DNA from: Rhizobium sp. BK316
Lineage (GTDB): Bacteria; Pseudomonadota; Alphaproteobacteria; Rhizobiales; Rhizobiaceae
Reading direction: 5' to 3'
NCBI RefSeq assembly: GCF_014193695.1
Contig: NZ_JACHZR010000001.1
Coordinates: 967,309 to 1,031,308, forward strand
DNA length: 64,000 nucleotides
A program made the translations under genes and the position numbers. The notes under the pieces were generated by a model that worked only from the letters and a program-made list of their open reading frames with translations, had not been told where the DNA came from and did no database searches. Position 1 is the first letter of the stretch. Every line of letters begins with the position of its first letter. Positions 26,644 to 35,783 of this stretch are shown here, piece by piece.

Positions 26644-27555
26644 ATGACGACCCACGATTTCGTCGCGACTGCCTTTTACAACGTTATTGGCACCTTGCCT
26701 CCTGCTTTGAAAATCATGAGCGGCGATACGATCGTAACCCGCACGCTCGATGCAGGGGGCTACGACGAGAATGAGGTCCAGCGGGCGCACGGTCCAAATC
26801 CTATGAATGGGCCGATCTTCATTGAAGGTGCCGAACCCGGAGATGCCCTCAAGGTCGAGATTCTGGACATGAAACCGACGCGTGACATGGGCTTCACTCG
26901 CAGTGTGCTGGCGGCAAATGTCATCGACCCCGAGGCGGCTCGCGATCTTCCGAGGTCCGAAAAGACGCTGTGGGACATCGACCGGCAAGCCATGACGGTG
27001 AAGCTGAAGGAGCAGGTTGCCGGCATCGAAAACCTCGTCCTACCGCTATCGCCGATGATCGGATGTTTCGGCGTTGCGCCGAGCCACGGCCAGGCGATCT
27101 CAACGGCGACCAGCGGCGCGTATGGTGGAAACATGGACTATCGCTTGCTCGGTCCAGGCGCGACGATCTGGTTTCCGGTCTTTGCGCCCGGCGCGTTGTT
27201 CTTTCTCGGGGATTGCCATGCGGTCCAGGGTGACGGCGAAATCGTCGGCACCGGCGTCGAAACGACATTCGAGGTGACGGTCCGGCTGACCGTCGAAAAG
27301 GCAAGGCCGATGTCCTGGCCGAGGGCCGAAATTGCCGATGACATCATCACCATCGGCAATGCGAGGCCGCTGGATCAGGCTCTGCAGCATGCGACGACCG
27401 AAATGCTGACCGTGCTCGTAGCGGACTACGACCTGACGAAGGTCGCGGCCAGCCATCTGCTCGGCCAGGTGGTCCGCTACGATATTGGCAACGTCTTCGA
27501 TCCCGCCTACACGGTCGCCTGCCGGGTTGCGAAGAAATGGCTTCCGGCGCGCTGA
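26644..27555 (+). CDS. Acetamidase/formamidase family protein
   Basis: A 303-residue hydrolase of the FmdA/AmdA family, which releases ammonia from short amides. Typical phrases are GPNPMNGPIFIEGAEPGDAL, SPMIGCFGVAP, GGNMD and FLGDCHAVQGDGE, with the last giving likely metal or active-site Asp, His and Glu residues. It lies 75 bp upstream of pcaR in the same direction. Whether it belongs to aromatic-amide breakdown feeding the pca genes is not shown. A stand-alone amidase is the simpler reading. Confidence 0.93.
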   Translation: MTTHDFVATAFYNVIGTLPPALKIMSGDTIVTRTLDAGGYDENEVQRAHGPNPMNGPIFIEGAEPGDALKVEILDMKPTRDMGFTRSVLAANVIDPEAARDLPRSEKTLWDIDRQAMTVKLKEQVAGIENLVLPLSPMIGCFGVAPSHGQAISTATSGAYGGNMDYRLLGPGATIWFPVFAPGALFFLGDCHAVQGDGEIVGTGVETTFEVTVRLTVEKARPMSWPRAEIADDIITIGNARPLDQALQHATTEMLTVLVADYDLTKVAASHLLGQVVRYDIGNVFDPAYTVACRVAKKWLPAR

Positions 27556-27630
27556 GCAATGCCGGCCGCACAAAGGCTGCGATCGGGACCTCACCCATCA
27601 TCGATCCGGCAACCGAACTTCTGAGCCACG

Positions 27631-28407
27631 ATGAAGGAGCCAGACAAGTCCATGCGCGAAAGCGATTTCGTCAGCGGCTTCGCCCGCGGCCTCAAGGTAA
27701 TCGAAGCTTTCGGTGAAATGCATCGCCGCCTATCCATCACCGATGCGGCGAAGCTCACCGGCCTCGACCGCGCCACAGTGCGCCGCTCGCTGCTGACGCT
27801 CGCCGAACTCGGCTACGCCAATTACGATGGCAAGTTCTTCACGCTGACACCGAAGATCCTGCGGCTCGGGCATGCCTATCTGGAGGCGACACCGCTGCCG
27901 GTGCTCATTCAGCCGCATCTCGATGCCCTCTCCGAGAAGGCTGGCCAGAGCGCATCCGCTTCGGTGCTCGACGGCAGCGAGATCGTCTATGTCGCCCGCG
28001 CCTCGCAGCGCCGCGTCATGTCGATCAATCTCACGCCCGGCAGCCGTCTTCCCGCCTATTGCGCCTCGATGGGCCGCGTGCTGCTTGCCGCCCTCCCTGA
28101 AGGCGAGGCACGGGCGGTTCTTTCCCGAAGCGAGCTGAAGGCGAACACGCCGAATACGAAGACCGATCCTGGGGAACTGATGGCGGAGTTCCGCAAAGTT
28201 CGCGCACAGGGCTATGCTCTCATCGACCAGGAGCTTGAAATCGGCCTCTGCTCCATCGCCGTACCGGTCGAGAACGACCGCGGTCAGACTGTAGCCGCCA
28301 TCAATATCGGCGCACCGGCCGCCCATGTGCCGGCGGCCGAGATGGTCGCGCGCTACCTGCCGCTACTCAAGGAAACGCAAACCACACTGCGGACCGTGCT
28401 GCGCTAG
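27631..28407 (+). CDS. pcaR: IclR-family regulator of beta-ketoadipate genes
   Basis: A 258-residue IclR protein: winged helix-turn-helix at about 20-75 (LSITDAAKLTGLDRATVRRS) and effector-binding domain from about 85 to the end. The phrases DFVSGFARGLKVIEAFGEMH, TLTPKILRLGHAYLEATPLP and MSINLTPGSRLPAYCASMGR match the PcaR/PcaU group, which respond to beta-ketoadipate or protocatechuate. The likely target is pcaIJF, 2.3 kb to the left, through the operator at 25413-25427. A start at the second Met (27652) is also possible. Confidence 0.93.
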   Translation: MKEPDKSMRESDFVSGFARGLKVIEAFGEMHRRLSITDAAKLTGLDRATVRRSLLTLAELGYANYDGKFFTLTPKILRLGHAYLEATPLPVLIQPHLDALSEKAGQSASASVLDGSEIVYVARASQRRVMSINLTPGSRLPAYCASMGRVLLAALPEGEARAVLSRSELKANTPNTKTDPGELMAEFRKVRAQGYALIDQELEIGLCSIAVPVENDRGQTVAAINIGAPAAHVPAAEMVARYLPLLKETQTTLRTVLR

Positions 28408-28425
28408 AGCCGAAGCCATCAGCCG

Positions 28426-29010
28426 TCACTCCGGCCGGCGCGAAATGCGAAAGACGCTGGCGGGCGGAATATTCAGGCGCACCCGGCCGAGCCTCTCCGC
28501 CCGCAGGCCCAATTCCGCAAGCACATCTGGTGGAACGGAACAGGATTGGCCGTAGGTGAACTGGTAGAAGGCGCCGCCACGTTCCAGCAGGCTGAACCCG
28601 CCGCCGACGATGGCGGTGATGACCTCGATGGGCATGTTGCGAAAAGGCAGGCCGCTGACGATTGCGGCCTGCGGCCCGAACTCGGTCCTGCAGGCAGAAA
28701 GCTCGCACGCGTCTCGCTGGAGGATGGTCACGTCAGGAAAGCGCTGCCGCAGTGGAGCGATGAAGCGGGCTTCGAGCTCCACTAGGGTCAGGTCTCGCGC
28801 CGCTAGGCCGCGTTTGAGAAGCGCCTCGGTGAAAACCCCGGTGCCGGGGCCAAGCTCCAGCACCTTGCCGGCCGAAGGCTCGATCTCGCTGGTCATCAAC
28901 CGCGCCAGCCGCCCTCCCGAGGGCACGATCGCGCCGATTTTCCTGGGCTCGGCGAGAAGCGCACTAAAGAAGGCGGCCAGTGGCGGCTGTTGCATGCGGG
29001 TCTCCGGCAT
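28426..29010 (-). CDS. PmtA-like phospholipid N-methyltransferase
   Basis: A 194-residue class I SAM-dependent methyltransferase. The N-terminal amphipathic segment AAFFSALLAEPRKIGAIVPS and the SAM motif VLELGPGTGVFTEALLKRG are as in the rhizobial PmtA enzymes that convert phosphatidylethanolamine to phosphatidylcholine. VSGLPFRNMP and YQFTYGQSCSVP continue that match, as does NIPPA near the end. It may be a paralogue rather than the main PmtA. rRNA adenine methyltransferases share the SAM motif but differ in the rest. Convergent with pcaR. Confidence 0.82.
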   Translation of the reverse strand: MPETRMQQPPLAAFFSALLAEPRKIGAIVPSGGRLARLMTSEIEPSAGKVLELGPGTGVFTEALLKRGLAARDLTLVELEARFIAPLRQRFPDVTILQRDACELSACRTEFGPQAAIVSGLPFRNMPIEVITAIVGGGFSLLERGGAFYQFTYGQSCSVPPDVLAELGLRAERLGRVRLNIPPASVFRISRRPE

Positions 29011-29081
29011 CGATTTTCCAATTCCGGTATTCCCCTTTCAAATGATGTGAGCATGACGTGCACTCGCAGCATCGGAGAGAT

Positions 29082-30452
29082 TCATACAGTCTGGACCGTC
29101 GGCTCGAAGCTCATGTTGAAGCTCGCGCCGCCGCCCTCCGCATCCGACACCCATACGCGCCCGTGGTGCAGCTTGACGATCTCGCGCACGAGGTGCAGGC
29201 CGAGCCCGATGCCCTGGCTGCGCCCGTTGGCGCGCTGGAAGGGCTCGAAAATCCGTTCCCGGTCCTCAGGCGCGATACCGCGGCCTTCATCGCTGACGGA
29301 AATCTGTGCGGGGCGCTCCACGGCTATGGTGATCGTGCCGCTCCTGCCGCCATGCTGGATGGCATTCTGCACCAGATTGGCGATCGCCCGCTCCAGCGCG
29401 GTCTCGTCGCCGAGAATGCGTTCGGGCATCGAGCGCAGCTCGAAATTGGCCTGATAGCCGGCAGCGATGATCAGCGGCGCAAGTTCCGCGGCCTGCCGTC
29501 TGGCGACCGTCGCAAGGTCGATGGAGCAATCCGGCACCGGCTCCTGATTGAGCCGCTGCAGGTCGAGCAATTGCTGGGCGAGCGTCGAGAGACGAGCGAC
29601 ATCCTCCAGCAGCCGGTTGGTTGCTTCCGTCGGCGGCATGGTTTCCAGCCGGTTCTGCAATATGGCGATTGGCGTGCGCAATTCATGGGCGGCCGCCAGC
29701 ATAAAGCGCCGCTGCTTGTTGTGGTCGTCATCGAGGCGCTGCAGCGTCTCGTTCATGGCAATGACCAGCGGTGCGACTTCCTCCGGCACGTTTTCGAGCG
29801 GCAGGCGATAACCGCGTGTGGTGCCATCGATGCCCTGTGCTGCCTGCGCCACCTCATTCAATCCGCGGTGGATGCCGCGCGCAACGAAGGGCGTGACCGC
29901 CAGTGTGATCAGGCCTGTCAGCAAGATCACCGGCAGCACGACGCCGGAGGCGATCGCCACGAAGACGACCAGAAGTTTGCCGGCCGAGAGACTGCCCTGA
30001 CGTCCGACGATGACGAGAAGATCCCCGTGATCGGTCTTCACCTTTTGCAGGCGCGCGGCAATTGTCGCCGGATTGTCCTCATCCCCGTTGAAACGCGCCT
30101 CGGCGATATCCGTGCCCGAGTTCGCAATGGCGAAATATTGCGCCGGCACATTCCCGTCGGTCAGCATGTGCCCCTGCTGATCACGCACCAGGAACCAGAA
30201 ATCGGCTGCCTTATCGCGCTGGTAGTCCAGTGCGTCCGTGCTCGTGGTGCGCATCGAACCATCGGGATTCCAAGCGATCGATTCCGTCACCGCATCAATT
30301 GCATGCTCGTCGGGAGCGAAAATCCCGCTCATGCCCGAGATCCAGAAGACGAAGGCAAAGGCGATCGCGATCAGCACCAGGGTTGCGGCCTGCAGCGCCA
30401 CCAGCCGGCGGATCAACCGCCATTTCAGCGAATAGAACTTCATCTTCTTCAT
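29082..30452 (-). CDS. Sensor histidine kinase
   Basis: A 456-residue membrane kinase. Helices at about 18-40 and 160-187 flank a periplasmic domain of about 120 residues. A HAMP-like linker leads to H256 (LAAAHELRTPIAIL), then N-box (NLVQNAIQHGG), G1 (VSDEGRGI) and G2 (GIGLGLHLVREI). Its ATG overlaps the stop of the response regulator gene by 4 nt, so the pair is coupled. The signal is unknown. The nearest other gene downstream is the PmtA-like methyltransferase. Confidence 0.94.
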   Translation of the reverse strand: MKKMKFYSLKWRLIRRLVALQAATLVLIAIAFAFVFWISGMSGIFAPDEHAIDAVTESIAWNPDGSMRTTSTDALDYQRDKAADFWFLVRDQQGHMLTDGNVPAQYFAIANSGTDIAEARFNGDEDNPATIAARLQKVKTDHGDLLVIVGRQGSLSAGKLLVVFVAIASGVVLPVILLTGLITLAVTPFVARGIHRGLNEVAQAAQGIDGTTRGYRLPLENVPEEVAPLVIAMNETLQRLDDDHNKQRRFMLAAAHELRTPIAILQNRLETMPPTEATNRLLEDVARLSTLAQQLLDLQRLNQEPVPDCSIDLATVARRQAAELAPLIIAAGYQANFELRSMPERILGDETALERAIANLVQNAIQHGGRSGTITIAVERPAQISVSDEGRGIAPEDRERIFEPFQRANGRSQGIGLGLHLVREIVKLHHGRVWVSDAEGGGASFNMSFEPTVQTV

Positions 30453-31126
30453 GGCCGGGCCTGCCGGATCAGATAACCCACCCCGCGGATCGTATGGATC
30501 TCGACCCCAGCACATGCCGCATCGAGCTTGCGGCGCACGCGCGAGACATGCGCATCGAGTGCATTGGACTGGATCTCGTCATCCATGCCGTAGACGGCCT
30601 CTTCCAGACTGGAGCGCTCCACCGTGCGGCCGGCGCGGCGCATCAGCGCTTCCAGCACCAGCAATTCTCGGCGCGGCAATTCGAGCGCCACGTCGCCGAC
30701 ACGCGCCTCGCGATTGCGCAAGTCGAAATGCAGCCGGCCGAGGCACAGGCTTTCGATCTCGATATTGCCAGGGCGGCGCAGGATAGCTCTCAGCCGCGCC
30801 ATCAACTCCTCTACGGCGAAGGGCTTGGCAAGATAGTCGTCGGCGCCGAGATCAAGCCCCTCGATCCGGTCTTTCAGATCGCTGCGCGCCGTCAGCATGA
30901 TGACGGGAACGGTCGGCTGGATGCGGCGCGCTTCGGCGATCAGTTCCAGCCCGTCGCCGTCAGGCAGGCTGCGGTCGAGCAGCAGGGCATCATAACTGTT
31001 CAGCCGCACGGCCTCCTCGGCCGCCTCGATCGTTGAAACGTGGTCCGCGATGATGTTGTTGTTGCGGAGCGCCGCCGTAAGCACAGCGGCCATTTCCGGT
31101 TCATCTTCCGCCAGCAAGACGCGCAT
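30449..31126 (-). CDS. OmpR/PhoB-type response regulator
   Basis: A 225-residue regulator. The receiver domain has phosphoacceptor D51 (LLLDRSLPDGDGL), the acidic pocket EDEP at the start and Lys in AKPF. The C-terminal winged helix spans about 125-225 (ELPRRELLVLEALMRRAG then HVSRVRRKLD, HTIRGVGYLI). The ATG at 31126 starts exactly at the receiver domain. A much longer open frame to 31486 runs into the neighbouring gene and is rejected. It works with the kinase that follows. Confidence 0.95.
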   Translation of the reverse strand: MRVLLAEDEPEMAAVLTAALRNNNIIADHVSTIEAAEEAVRLNSYDALLLDRSLPDGDGLELIAEARRIQPTVPVIMLTARSDLKDRIEGLDLGADDYLAKPFAVEELMARLRAILRRPGNIEIESLCLGRLHFDLRNREARVGDVALELPRRELLVLEALMRRAGRTVERSSLEEAVYGMDDEIQSNALDAHVSRVRRKLDAACAGVEIHTIRGVGYLIRQARP

Positions 31127-31208
31127 TCGATCGTCCAACTTCAAAAGCCGCTCTCTGCACAGGCAAGATTGCGTCAGCATGACGAAAATTACCAGAGCGC
31201 CCTGACGT

Positions 31209-32102
31209 TCAATCGCCGAAGGGCAGGGCAAGCGCCTCCGTCCGCGCTTCAAGGGCGCGGATGACAGCCGCCATGTCTTCACGGCCGAAACCCAGGCTTT
31301 CGGTTTCGGCATAGAGCGCATGGCAAGCATCGAGCAGCGGCGAGGCGATGCCCGCCTGCCGGGCCGCTTCGGCCACCAGCCTGTTGTTCTTGAGCGCGTC
31401 GGAGATCGCCGCCTGCACTGAGAAATCCCGCTCCACCAGCTTGCCGCTCTTGATCCGCGATATGCCGCTCGCCATTTGGCCGGCATCGACGACAGCTTTG
31501 AAAAGTCCCATGTCTAATCCCTGTCGAGCGGCAAAGTGCGCCGCTTCGGCGAGCCCCGTGACCGTCGTGATCAGAAATATATTAACGGCAAGCTTCATCA
31601 GGAGCGCATTCGGCACGGCGCCGCAGACAACCGTTTCCCTACACATGGGCTTCAAAAGCGGACGAACCTCTTCGACGACGTCCGCATCTCCCGCAAGCAT
31701 GACCACAAGCTGGCCTTCCTCCGCCGGCCGGCGCGAGCCTGAAACAGGCGCCTCGACATAATGGCCGCCGGCGGCACGAATATCCGCCTCAAGCGCTTTC
31801 GAATATTCGGGCGCGGTGGTCCCCGTGTGGATAACGACATGTCCGGCGACCCGTTCGACAAAACCTGGTGTGCCGCGCCCGAGAACCGTGTCGATCACCG
31901 CTGCCGTGGCGAGCATCAGGATGACGGTCCGGGCTTTTGCAAACACTTCGTCGACATCCGCGGCCACTTCGGCACCGGCTGTCCGTAGCGTGTCAGCGCT
32001 TTCCGGCGACCGGTTCCAGACGATGAGGTCGGTGCCTGCCCGCGCGAGATTGAGCGCCATCGGCGTACCCATCACGCCGAGACCGATGAAGCCTGTTTTC
32101 AT
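31209..32102 (-). CDS. 3-hydroxyisobutyrate dehydrogenase-family NAD(P)-dependent oxidoreductase
   Basis: A 297-residue beta-hydroxyacid dehydrogenase. The N-terminal Rossmann motif is [19 protein letters not shown], followed by the substrate-binding motif [17 protein letters not shown] and the catalytic Lys in LLMKLAVN. The family covers 3-hydroxyisobutyrate, tartronate semialdehyde and 4-hydroxybutyrate enzymes, and the exact substrate is not decidable. It lies between the response regulator and pcaQ, all on the minus strand, with gaps of 82 and 64 bp. Confidence 0.93.
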   Translation of the reverse strand: MKTGFIGLGVMGTPMALNLARAGTDLIVWNRSPESADTLRTAGAEVAADVDEVFAKARTVILMLATAAVIDTVLGRGTPGFVERVAGHVVIHTGTTAPEYSKALEADIRAAGGHYVEAPVSGSRRPAEEGQLVVMLAGDADVVEEVRPLLKPMCRETVVCGAVPNALLMKLAVNIFLITTVTGLAEAAHFAARQGLDMGLFKAVVDAGQMASGISRIKSGKLVERDFSVQAAISDALKNNRLVAEAARQAGIASPLLDACHALYAETESLGFGREDMAAVIRALEARTEALALPFGD

Positions 32103-32166
32103 TTTGCCGTCTCCTCGGATAGCCAGGAGCGAAGTCTACGAACAAAGGCGACAGTTGTCTTGAAGG

Positions 32167-33105
32167 TTAGTGCGCAGGTGCGGGCTGCCCCGAAGTTTCC
32201 AGCGCTGCCTCACGGATCGTCTGCATGAGAATCGACAGCGGCAGCGAAGGGACGGCATCGGTACGCACCGTCAATCCAACCGGACCCTTCGTCTCGCTCG
32301 TATCGACCGGCAGGGCGACAAGCACGCCGTCGGCAATATCCCGCGCAACCACGCCGTTGGAAATGATCCAGATCGCGTCGCTATCGCGCACGAAAGCGCG
32401 GCCGAAGGCATCGGAGACGGTCTCGATCTGGCTCGGCAGGCTGGCGACACCATTGGCGATCAGGAAATTTTCGACCACCGGCCTAATGATCGAACCGCGG
32501 GTCGGCATCAGAAGCGTGTAGTGGCCGAGTTCGGTGAAGAACGATTTGCCGGCGCCAAGCAGCGGATGGCCGGCGCGCACGGCAAAGACCACTTGCTCGG
32601 AATAAAGATGCTCGAACGAGAAGCTGGCCATCCTTTCTGCTCCCGCGAGACGGCCGACGACGAGATCGAGATCGCCGACACGCAGCTGCTCCAACAGTAC
32701 GGCATTGTCGCCGGTGACGATCTTCACCCGGCTCCAGGTATTTTCCTTCAGAAACAGGTCCATCGCCCGCGGCATGATGCGTGTCGAGACCGTCGGCAGA
32801 GCACCGATACGGATCGGCGGGGCATCGCCAAATTGCTCCTGCGAGACGGAATCGAGCCCCTGCCGGAGTGCTGTCAGCGCAGCACCTGCATGGCGCAGGA
32901 AGACCTCGCCGTACCGCGTGATGCGGATGCCGCGTCCTTCCCGCTCGAAAACCCCGACGCCGAGCGCCTGCTCCAGCTCGCGGATCGTCTTCGTCACTGC
33001 CGGCTGGCTGACATGCAGAAGTTCGGCGGCCTTCATCACGCTTTTCTGCCGCGCCACCTCGACAAAGGTCTGCAGATGGCGAAACTTGATACGACTATCG
33101 ATCAT
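32167..33105 (-). CDS. pcaQ: LysR-family activator of the pca operon
   Basis: A 312-residue LysR protein that matches PcaQ: helix-turn-helix KFRHLQTFVEVARQKSVMKA and SQPAVTKTIRELEQALG, then GALPTVSTRIMPRAM and LRVGDLDLVVGRL. In Agrobacterium and Sinorhizobium PcaQ activates pcaDCHGB in response to beta-carboxy-muconolactone-type inducers. I place the start at 33105 (MIDSRIKF), because the alternative ATG at 33114 lies inside the PcaQ box and homologues begin near this point. Divergent from pcaD. Confidence 0.95.
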   Translation of the reverse strand: MIDSRIKFRHLQTFVEVARQKSVMKAAELLHVSQPAVTKTIRELEQALGVGVFEREGRGIRITRYGEVFLRHAGAALTALRQGLDSVSQEQFGDAPPIRIGALPTVSTRIMPRAMDLFLKENTWSRVKIVTGDNAVLLEQLRVGDLDLVVGRLAGAERMASFSFEHLYSEQVVFAVRAGHPLLGAGKSFFTELGHYTLLMPTRGSIIRPVVENFLIANGVASLPSQIETVSDAFGRAFVRDSDAIWIISNGVVARDIADGVLVALPVDTSETKGPVGLTVRTDAVPSLPLSILMQTIREAALETSGQPAPAH

Positions 33106-33112
33106 TGCTTTC

Positions 33113-33128
33113 ATAACTCATGGGTTAT
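33113..33128. promoter_or_regulatory. PcaQ binding box
   Basis: ATAACTCATGGGTTAT, an imperfect palindrome that fits the ATAACC-N4-GGTTAA PcaQ box described in Sinorhizobium except at one inner and one outer base. It is centred 78 bp before the pcaD start and touches the upstream ATG of pcaQ. A second dyad, TTAACCGGTT (33155-33164), lies closer to pcaD and may be the activation half-site. Confidence 0.65.
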
Positions 33129-33198
33129 CGGAAAGCTGGAAAATATCATTTTACTTAACCGGTTCAACTCACCAAATTGGACGTGGAGGAGATTTAAA

Positions 33199-34002
33199 GT
33201 GCAATTCGCCAGTATCAACGACGTAACGATCCACTACCAGCTCATCGGCGCGCCGGCTGACCGGCCGGTCATCGTCTTTGCCAATTCGCTCGGCACGGAC
33301 TTCCGGATCTGGCGCGATGTGATCGTGCGTCTTGCCGGCGATTTTGCCATCATCCTCTATGACATGCGCGGCCATGGGCTTTCCGATGTCGGCCAGGTGC
33401 CCTACGCCATGGAGGATCATGCGACCGATCTTGCCGGCCTGCTTGATCTGCTTTCGGTCAAGGATGCCGTCATCTGCGGTCTCTCGGTGGGCGGCCTGAT
33501 TGCCCAGTCGCTCTACCAGCGCCGCCCGGATCTGGTGAAGGCGCTGATCCTTTGCGATACCGCCCACAAGATCGGCACGGCCGACAGCTGGAACAGCCGT
33601 ATCGCCACCGTCGAGAAGAGCGGCATTGCCAGCATCGTCGACATGGTCATGGAGCGCTGGTTCACGCCGGCGTTCCGCCGACCTGAAAACATCGCCTATG
33701 CCGGCTACTGCAACATGCTGATCCGCCAGCCGGTGGAAGGTTATGTCGCCACATGCGCTGCGATCCGTGACGCCGATTTCACCGAGGCCGCGGCCAGGAT
33801 CAAAGTGCCGACCATTTGCGTCGTCGGTGATCAGGATGGTTCGACACCGCCGGATCTGGTGCTCTCGACAGCAAAGCTGATCCCTGACGCGCGCTATGAA
33901 GTCATCAAGGACTGCGCTCATATTCCGCCCATCGAGCAGCCGGAAGCGCTGACAGCGATCATCCGCGCCTTCCTCTCATCCATCGGAGACAAGAGCCCAT
34001 GA
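33199..34002 (+). CDS. pcaD: 3-oxoadipate enol-lactonase
   Basis: A 267-residue alpha/beta hydrolase that opens beta-ketoadipate enol-lactone. Nucleophile Ser in CGLSVGGLIAQS, later Asp in VGDQDGSTP and His in DCAHIPPIEQPE form the triad. The start is GTG at 33199 because GGAGGAG lies 7 nt upstream and the preceding open frame (which runs through pcaQ antisense) is a shadow. Its stop overlaps the pcaC start (ATGA). First gene of pcaDCHGB. Confidence 0.96.
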   Translation: MQFASINDVTIHYQLIGAPADRPVIVFANSLGTDFRIWRDVIVRLAGDFAIILYDMRGHGLSDVGQVPYAMEDHATDLAGLLDLLSVKDAVICGLSVGGLIAQSLYQRRPDLVKALILCDTAHKIGTADSWNSRIATVEKSGIASIVDMVMERWFTPAFRRPENIAYAGYCNMLIRQPVEGYVATCAAIRDADFTEAAARIKVPTICVVGDQDGSTPPDLVLSTAKLIPDARYEVIKDCAHIPPIEQPEALTAIIRAFLSSIGDKSP

Positions 34003-34397
34003 GCGACACCGCGTCCGAACGCTATCATCAAGGCATGACAACCCGCCGCGCCGTTCTCGGCGATGCCCATGTCGACCGCGCCCAAGCCGCTGCGACGGAA
34101 TTCGACAAGCCGTTCCAGGAGTTGATCACCGAGGCCGCCTGGGGCCATGTCTGGTCGCGGCCGGAGCTGACGAAACGCGAGCGCTCGATGATCACGATCG
34201 CCCTGCTTGCAGCCCTTGGCCAGGACGAAGAGGTGGCGATGCATGTGCGCGCCACCGCCAATACTGGCGCCTCCCGGGAGGATATTCGGGAGGCGCTGCT
34301 GCATGTGGCAATCTATGCCGGCGTGCCGGCGGCCAATCATGCAATCAAGATCGCAAAACAGGTTTTCGAGCAGATGGACGCCGGCAAGGCAGCCTGA
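33999..34397 (+). CDS. pcaC: 4-carboxymuconolactone decarboxylase
   Basis: A 132-residue stand-alone PcaC. It decarboxylates gamma-carboxymuconolactone to beta-ketoadipate enol-lactone. Typical phrases are RRAVLGDAHVDRA, WSRPELTKRERSMITIALLA and HVRATANTGASREDIREALLH. It lacks the CxxC of AhpD-like members, unlike the gene at 6308. ATGA overlap with pcaD. Confidence 0.96.
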   Translation: MSDTASERYHQGMTTRRAVLGDAHVDRAQAAATEFDKPFQELITEAAWGHVWSRPELTKRERSMITIALLAALGQDEEVAMHVRATANTGASREDIREALLHVAIYAGVPAANHAIKIAKQVFEQMDAGKAA

Positions 34398-34407
34398 GGG
34401 GGAGAGA

Positions 34408-35157
34408 ATGTCCGACTTACCGAACCGCAAGCCAGAAACCGGAGCTTTCTTCGCCCGCGACCGTGCCTGGCATCCGCCGGCCTATGCGCCGGGTTACAAG
34501 ACCTCGCTCCTCCGTTCACCGCAACGCGCGCTGCTTTCTCTCGATGGCACGATTTCGGAAATCACCGGCCCGGTCTTCGGCCATTCGATGATCGGCGAGA
34601 TGGATAACGACCTGATCCATAATTTCGCGCGGCCCGGCGAGAGCGCCATCGGCGAACGCATCATCGTCCACGGCCGGGTGCTCGATGAGCGCGGTCGTCC
34701 GCAGGTTGGTGTCCTCGTCGAATTCTGGCAGGCCAATGCCGGCGGCCGCTACCGCCACAAGAAAGAAACCTATCTCGCCGCAATCGACCCGAATTTCGGC
34801 GGCTGCGGCCGCTTCGTTACCGACGAGGAAGGCCGCTATTTCTTCCGCACCGTGCGGCCCGGCGCCTATCCCTGGCCAAACGGCGTCAACGACTGGCGCC
34901 CGGCGCACATCCATTTTTCGATCTTCGGCCACGGCTTCTCGCAGCGCCTCATCACCCAGATGTATTTCGAAGGCGATCCGATGATCTGGAAATGTCCGAT
35001 CGTCGGCGCGATCCCGGACAAGGCGGCGATCGAGCAGCTCATCGCCCCCATGGATTGGGGCAATACGATCCCGATGGACAGCCGCGCCTACAAGTTCGAT
35101 ATCGTGCTGCGCGGCCGCCGCTCGACCATGTTCGAAAACAAGCTGGAGGGGAACTGA
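34408..35157 (+). CDS. pcaH: Protocatechuate 3,4-dioxygenase beta subunit
   Basis: The 249-residue catalytic subunit of the non-haem Fe(III) intradiol dioxygenase, which opens protocatechuate to 3-carboxymuconate. Iron ligands are Y115, Y154, H167 and H169. Their spacing (39, 13, 2) is identical to the Pseudomonas enzyme (Y408, Y447, H460, H462). The ATG at 34408 follows GGGGGAGAG. Long upstream open frame over pcaC is a shadow. Confidence 0.97.
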   Translation: MSDLPNRKPETGAFFARDRAWHPPAYAPGYKTSLLRSPQRALLSLDGTISEITGPVFGHSMIGEMDNDLIHNFARPGESAIGERIIVHGRVLDERGRPQVGVLVEFWQANAGGRYRHKKETYLAAIDPNFGGCGRFVTDEEGRYFFRTVRPGAYPWPNGVNDWRPAHIHFSIFGHGFSQRLITQMYFEGDPMIWKCPIVGAIPDKAAIEQLIAPMDWGNTIPMDSRAYKFDIVLRGRRSTMFENKLEGN

Positions 35158-35158
35158 C

Positions 35159-35770
35159 ATGCAGGAACTCGGCTATCTCAAGGAAACCCCGTCCCAGACC
35201 GCCGGCCCCTATGTGCATATCGGCCTGACGCCGAACTTCTGCGACATCACCGGCGTTTTCGACAGTGACCTCGGTACGCGGATGGTCAATGACAAGACGC
35301 TCGGCGAGCGCATCACCGTCAGCGGCCGTATTTTCGACGGTGCCGGAGCACTCGTTCGCGACGCCGTCATCGAAATCTGGCAGGCAGACAGCGCCGGCCT
35401 CTACAACAGCCCCTCGGAAATGCGTGGCACGGCAGACCCGAACTTCACCGGCTGGGGCCGCTGCCCCACCCGCGCCGAAGACGGTGTCTATAGTTTCGAA
35501 ACCATCAAGCCCGGCAAGGTTCCCTTCAAGGACGGCCGCAAGATGGCCCCGCATATCACCTTCTGGATCGTCGCCCGCGGCATCAATATCGGCCTGCACA
35601 CGCGCATGTATTTCCCGGAAGAGCAGGATGCCAATGCGGTGGACCCGGTTCTGGCGCGTATCGAGCACCGCGAGCGCGTGGCAACGCTGATCGCTGCGCG
35701 CGATGGCGCGAAGCTGAGCTTCGACATTTACCTGCAGGGACCGAAGGAAACGGTGTTCCTGGACATTTAA
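35159..35770 (+). CDS. pcaG: Protocatechuate 3,4-dioxygenase alpha subunit
   Basis: The 203-residue alpha subunit, homologous to PcaH but without the full iron ligand set. It forms the substrate pocket with PcaH in the (alpha-beta)Fe protomer. SQTAGPYVHIGL and VIEIWQADSAGLY are typical. It starts 1 nt after the pcaH stop, with AGGGG (from GGAGGGG) upstream. A perfect 12-bp hairpin follows the gene, before pcaB. Confidence 0.97.
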   Translation: MQELGYLKETPSQTAGPYVHIGLTPNFCDITGVFDSDLGTRMVNDKTLGERITVSGRIFDGAGALVRDAVIEIWQADSAGLYNSPSEMRGTADPNFTGWGRCPTRAEDGVYSFETIKPGKVPFKDGRKMAPHITFWIVARGINIGLHTRMYFPEEQDANAVDPVLARIEHRERVATLIAARDGAKLSFDIYLQGPKETVFLDI

Positions 35771-35783
35771 GCTATCTCGACTG

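Noticed and set aside
29058..30476. 472-codon open frame on the plus strand
   Set aside because: Antisense to the histidine kinase gene; low-complexity residue content typical of a shadow.
33155..33180. GGTTCAACTC resembling a tRNA T-loop
   Set aside because: No acceptor, D or anticodon stems can be drawn around it; it lies in the pcaQ-pcaD control region.
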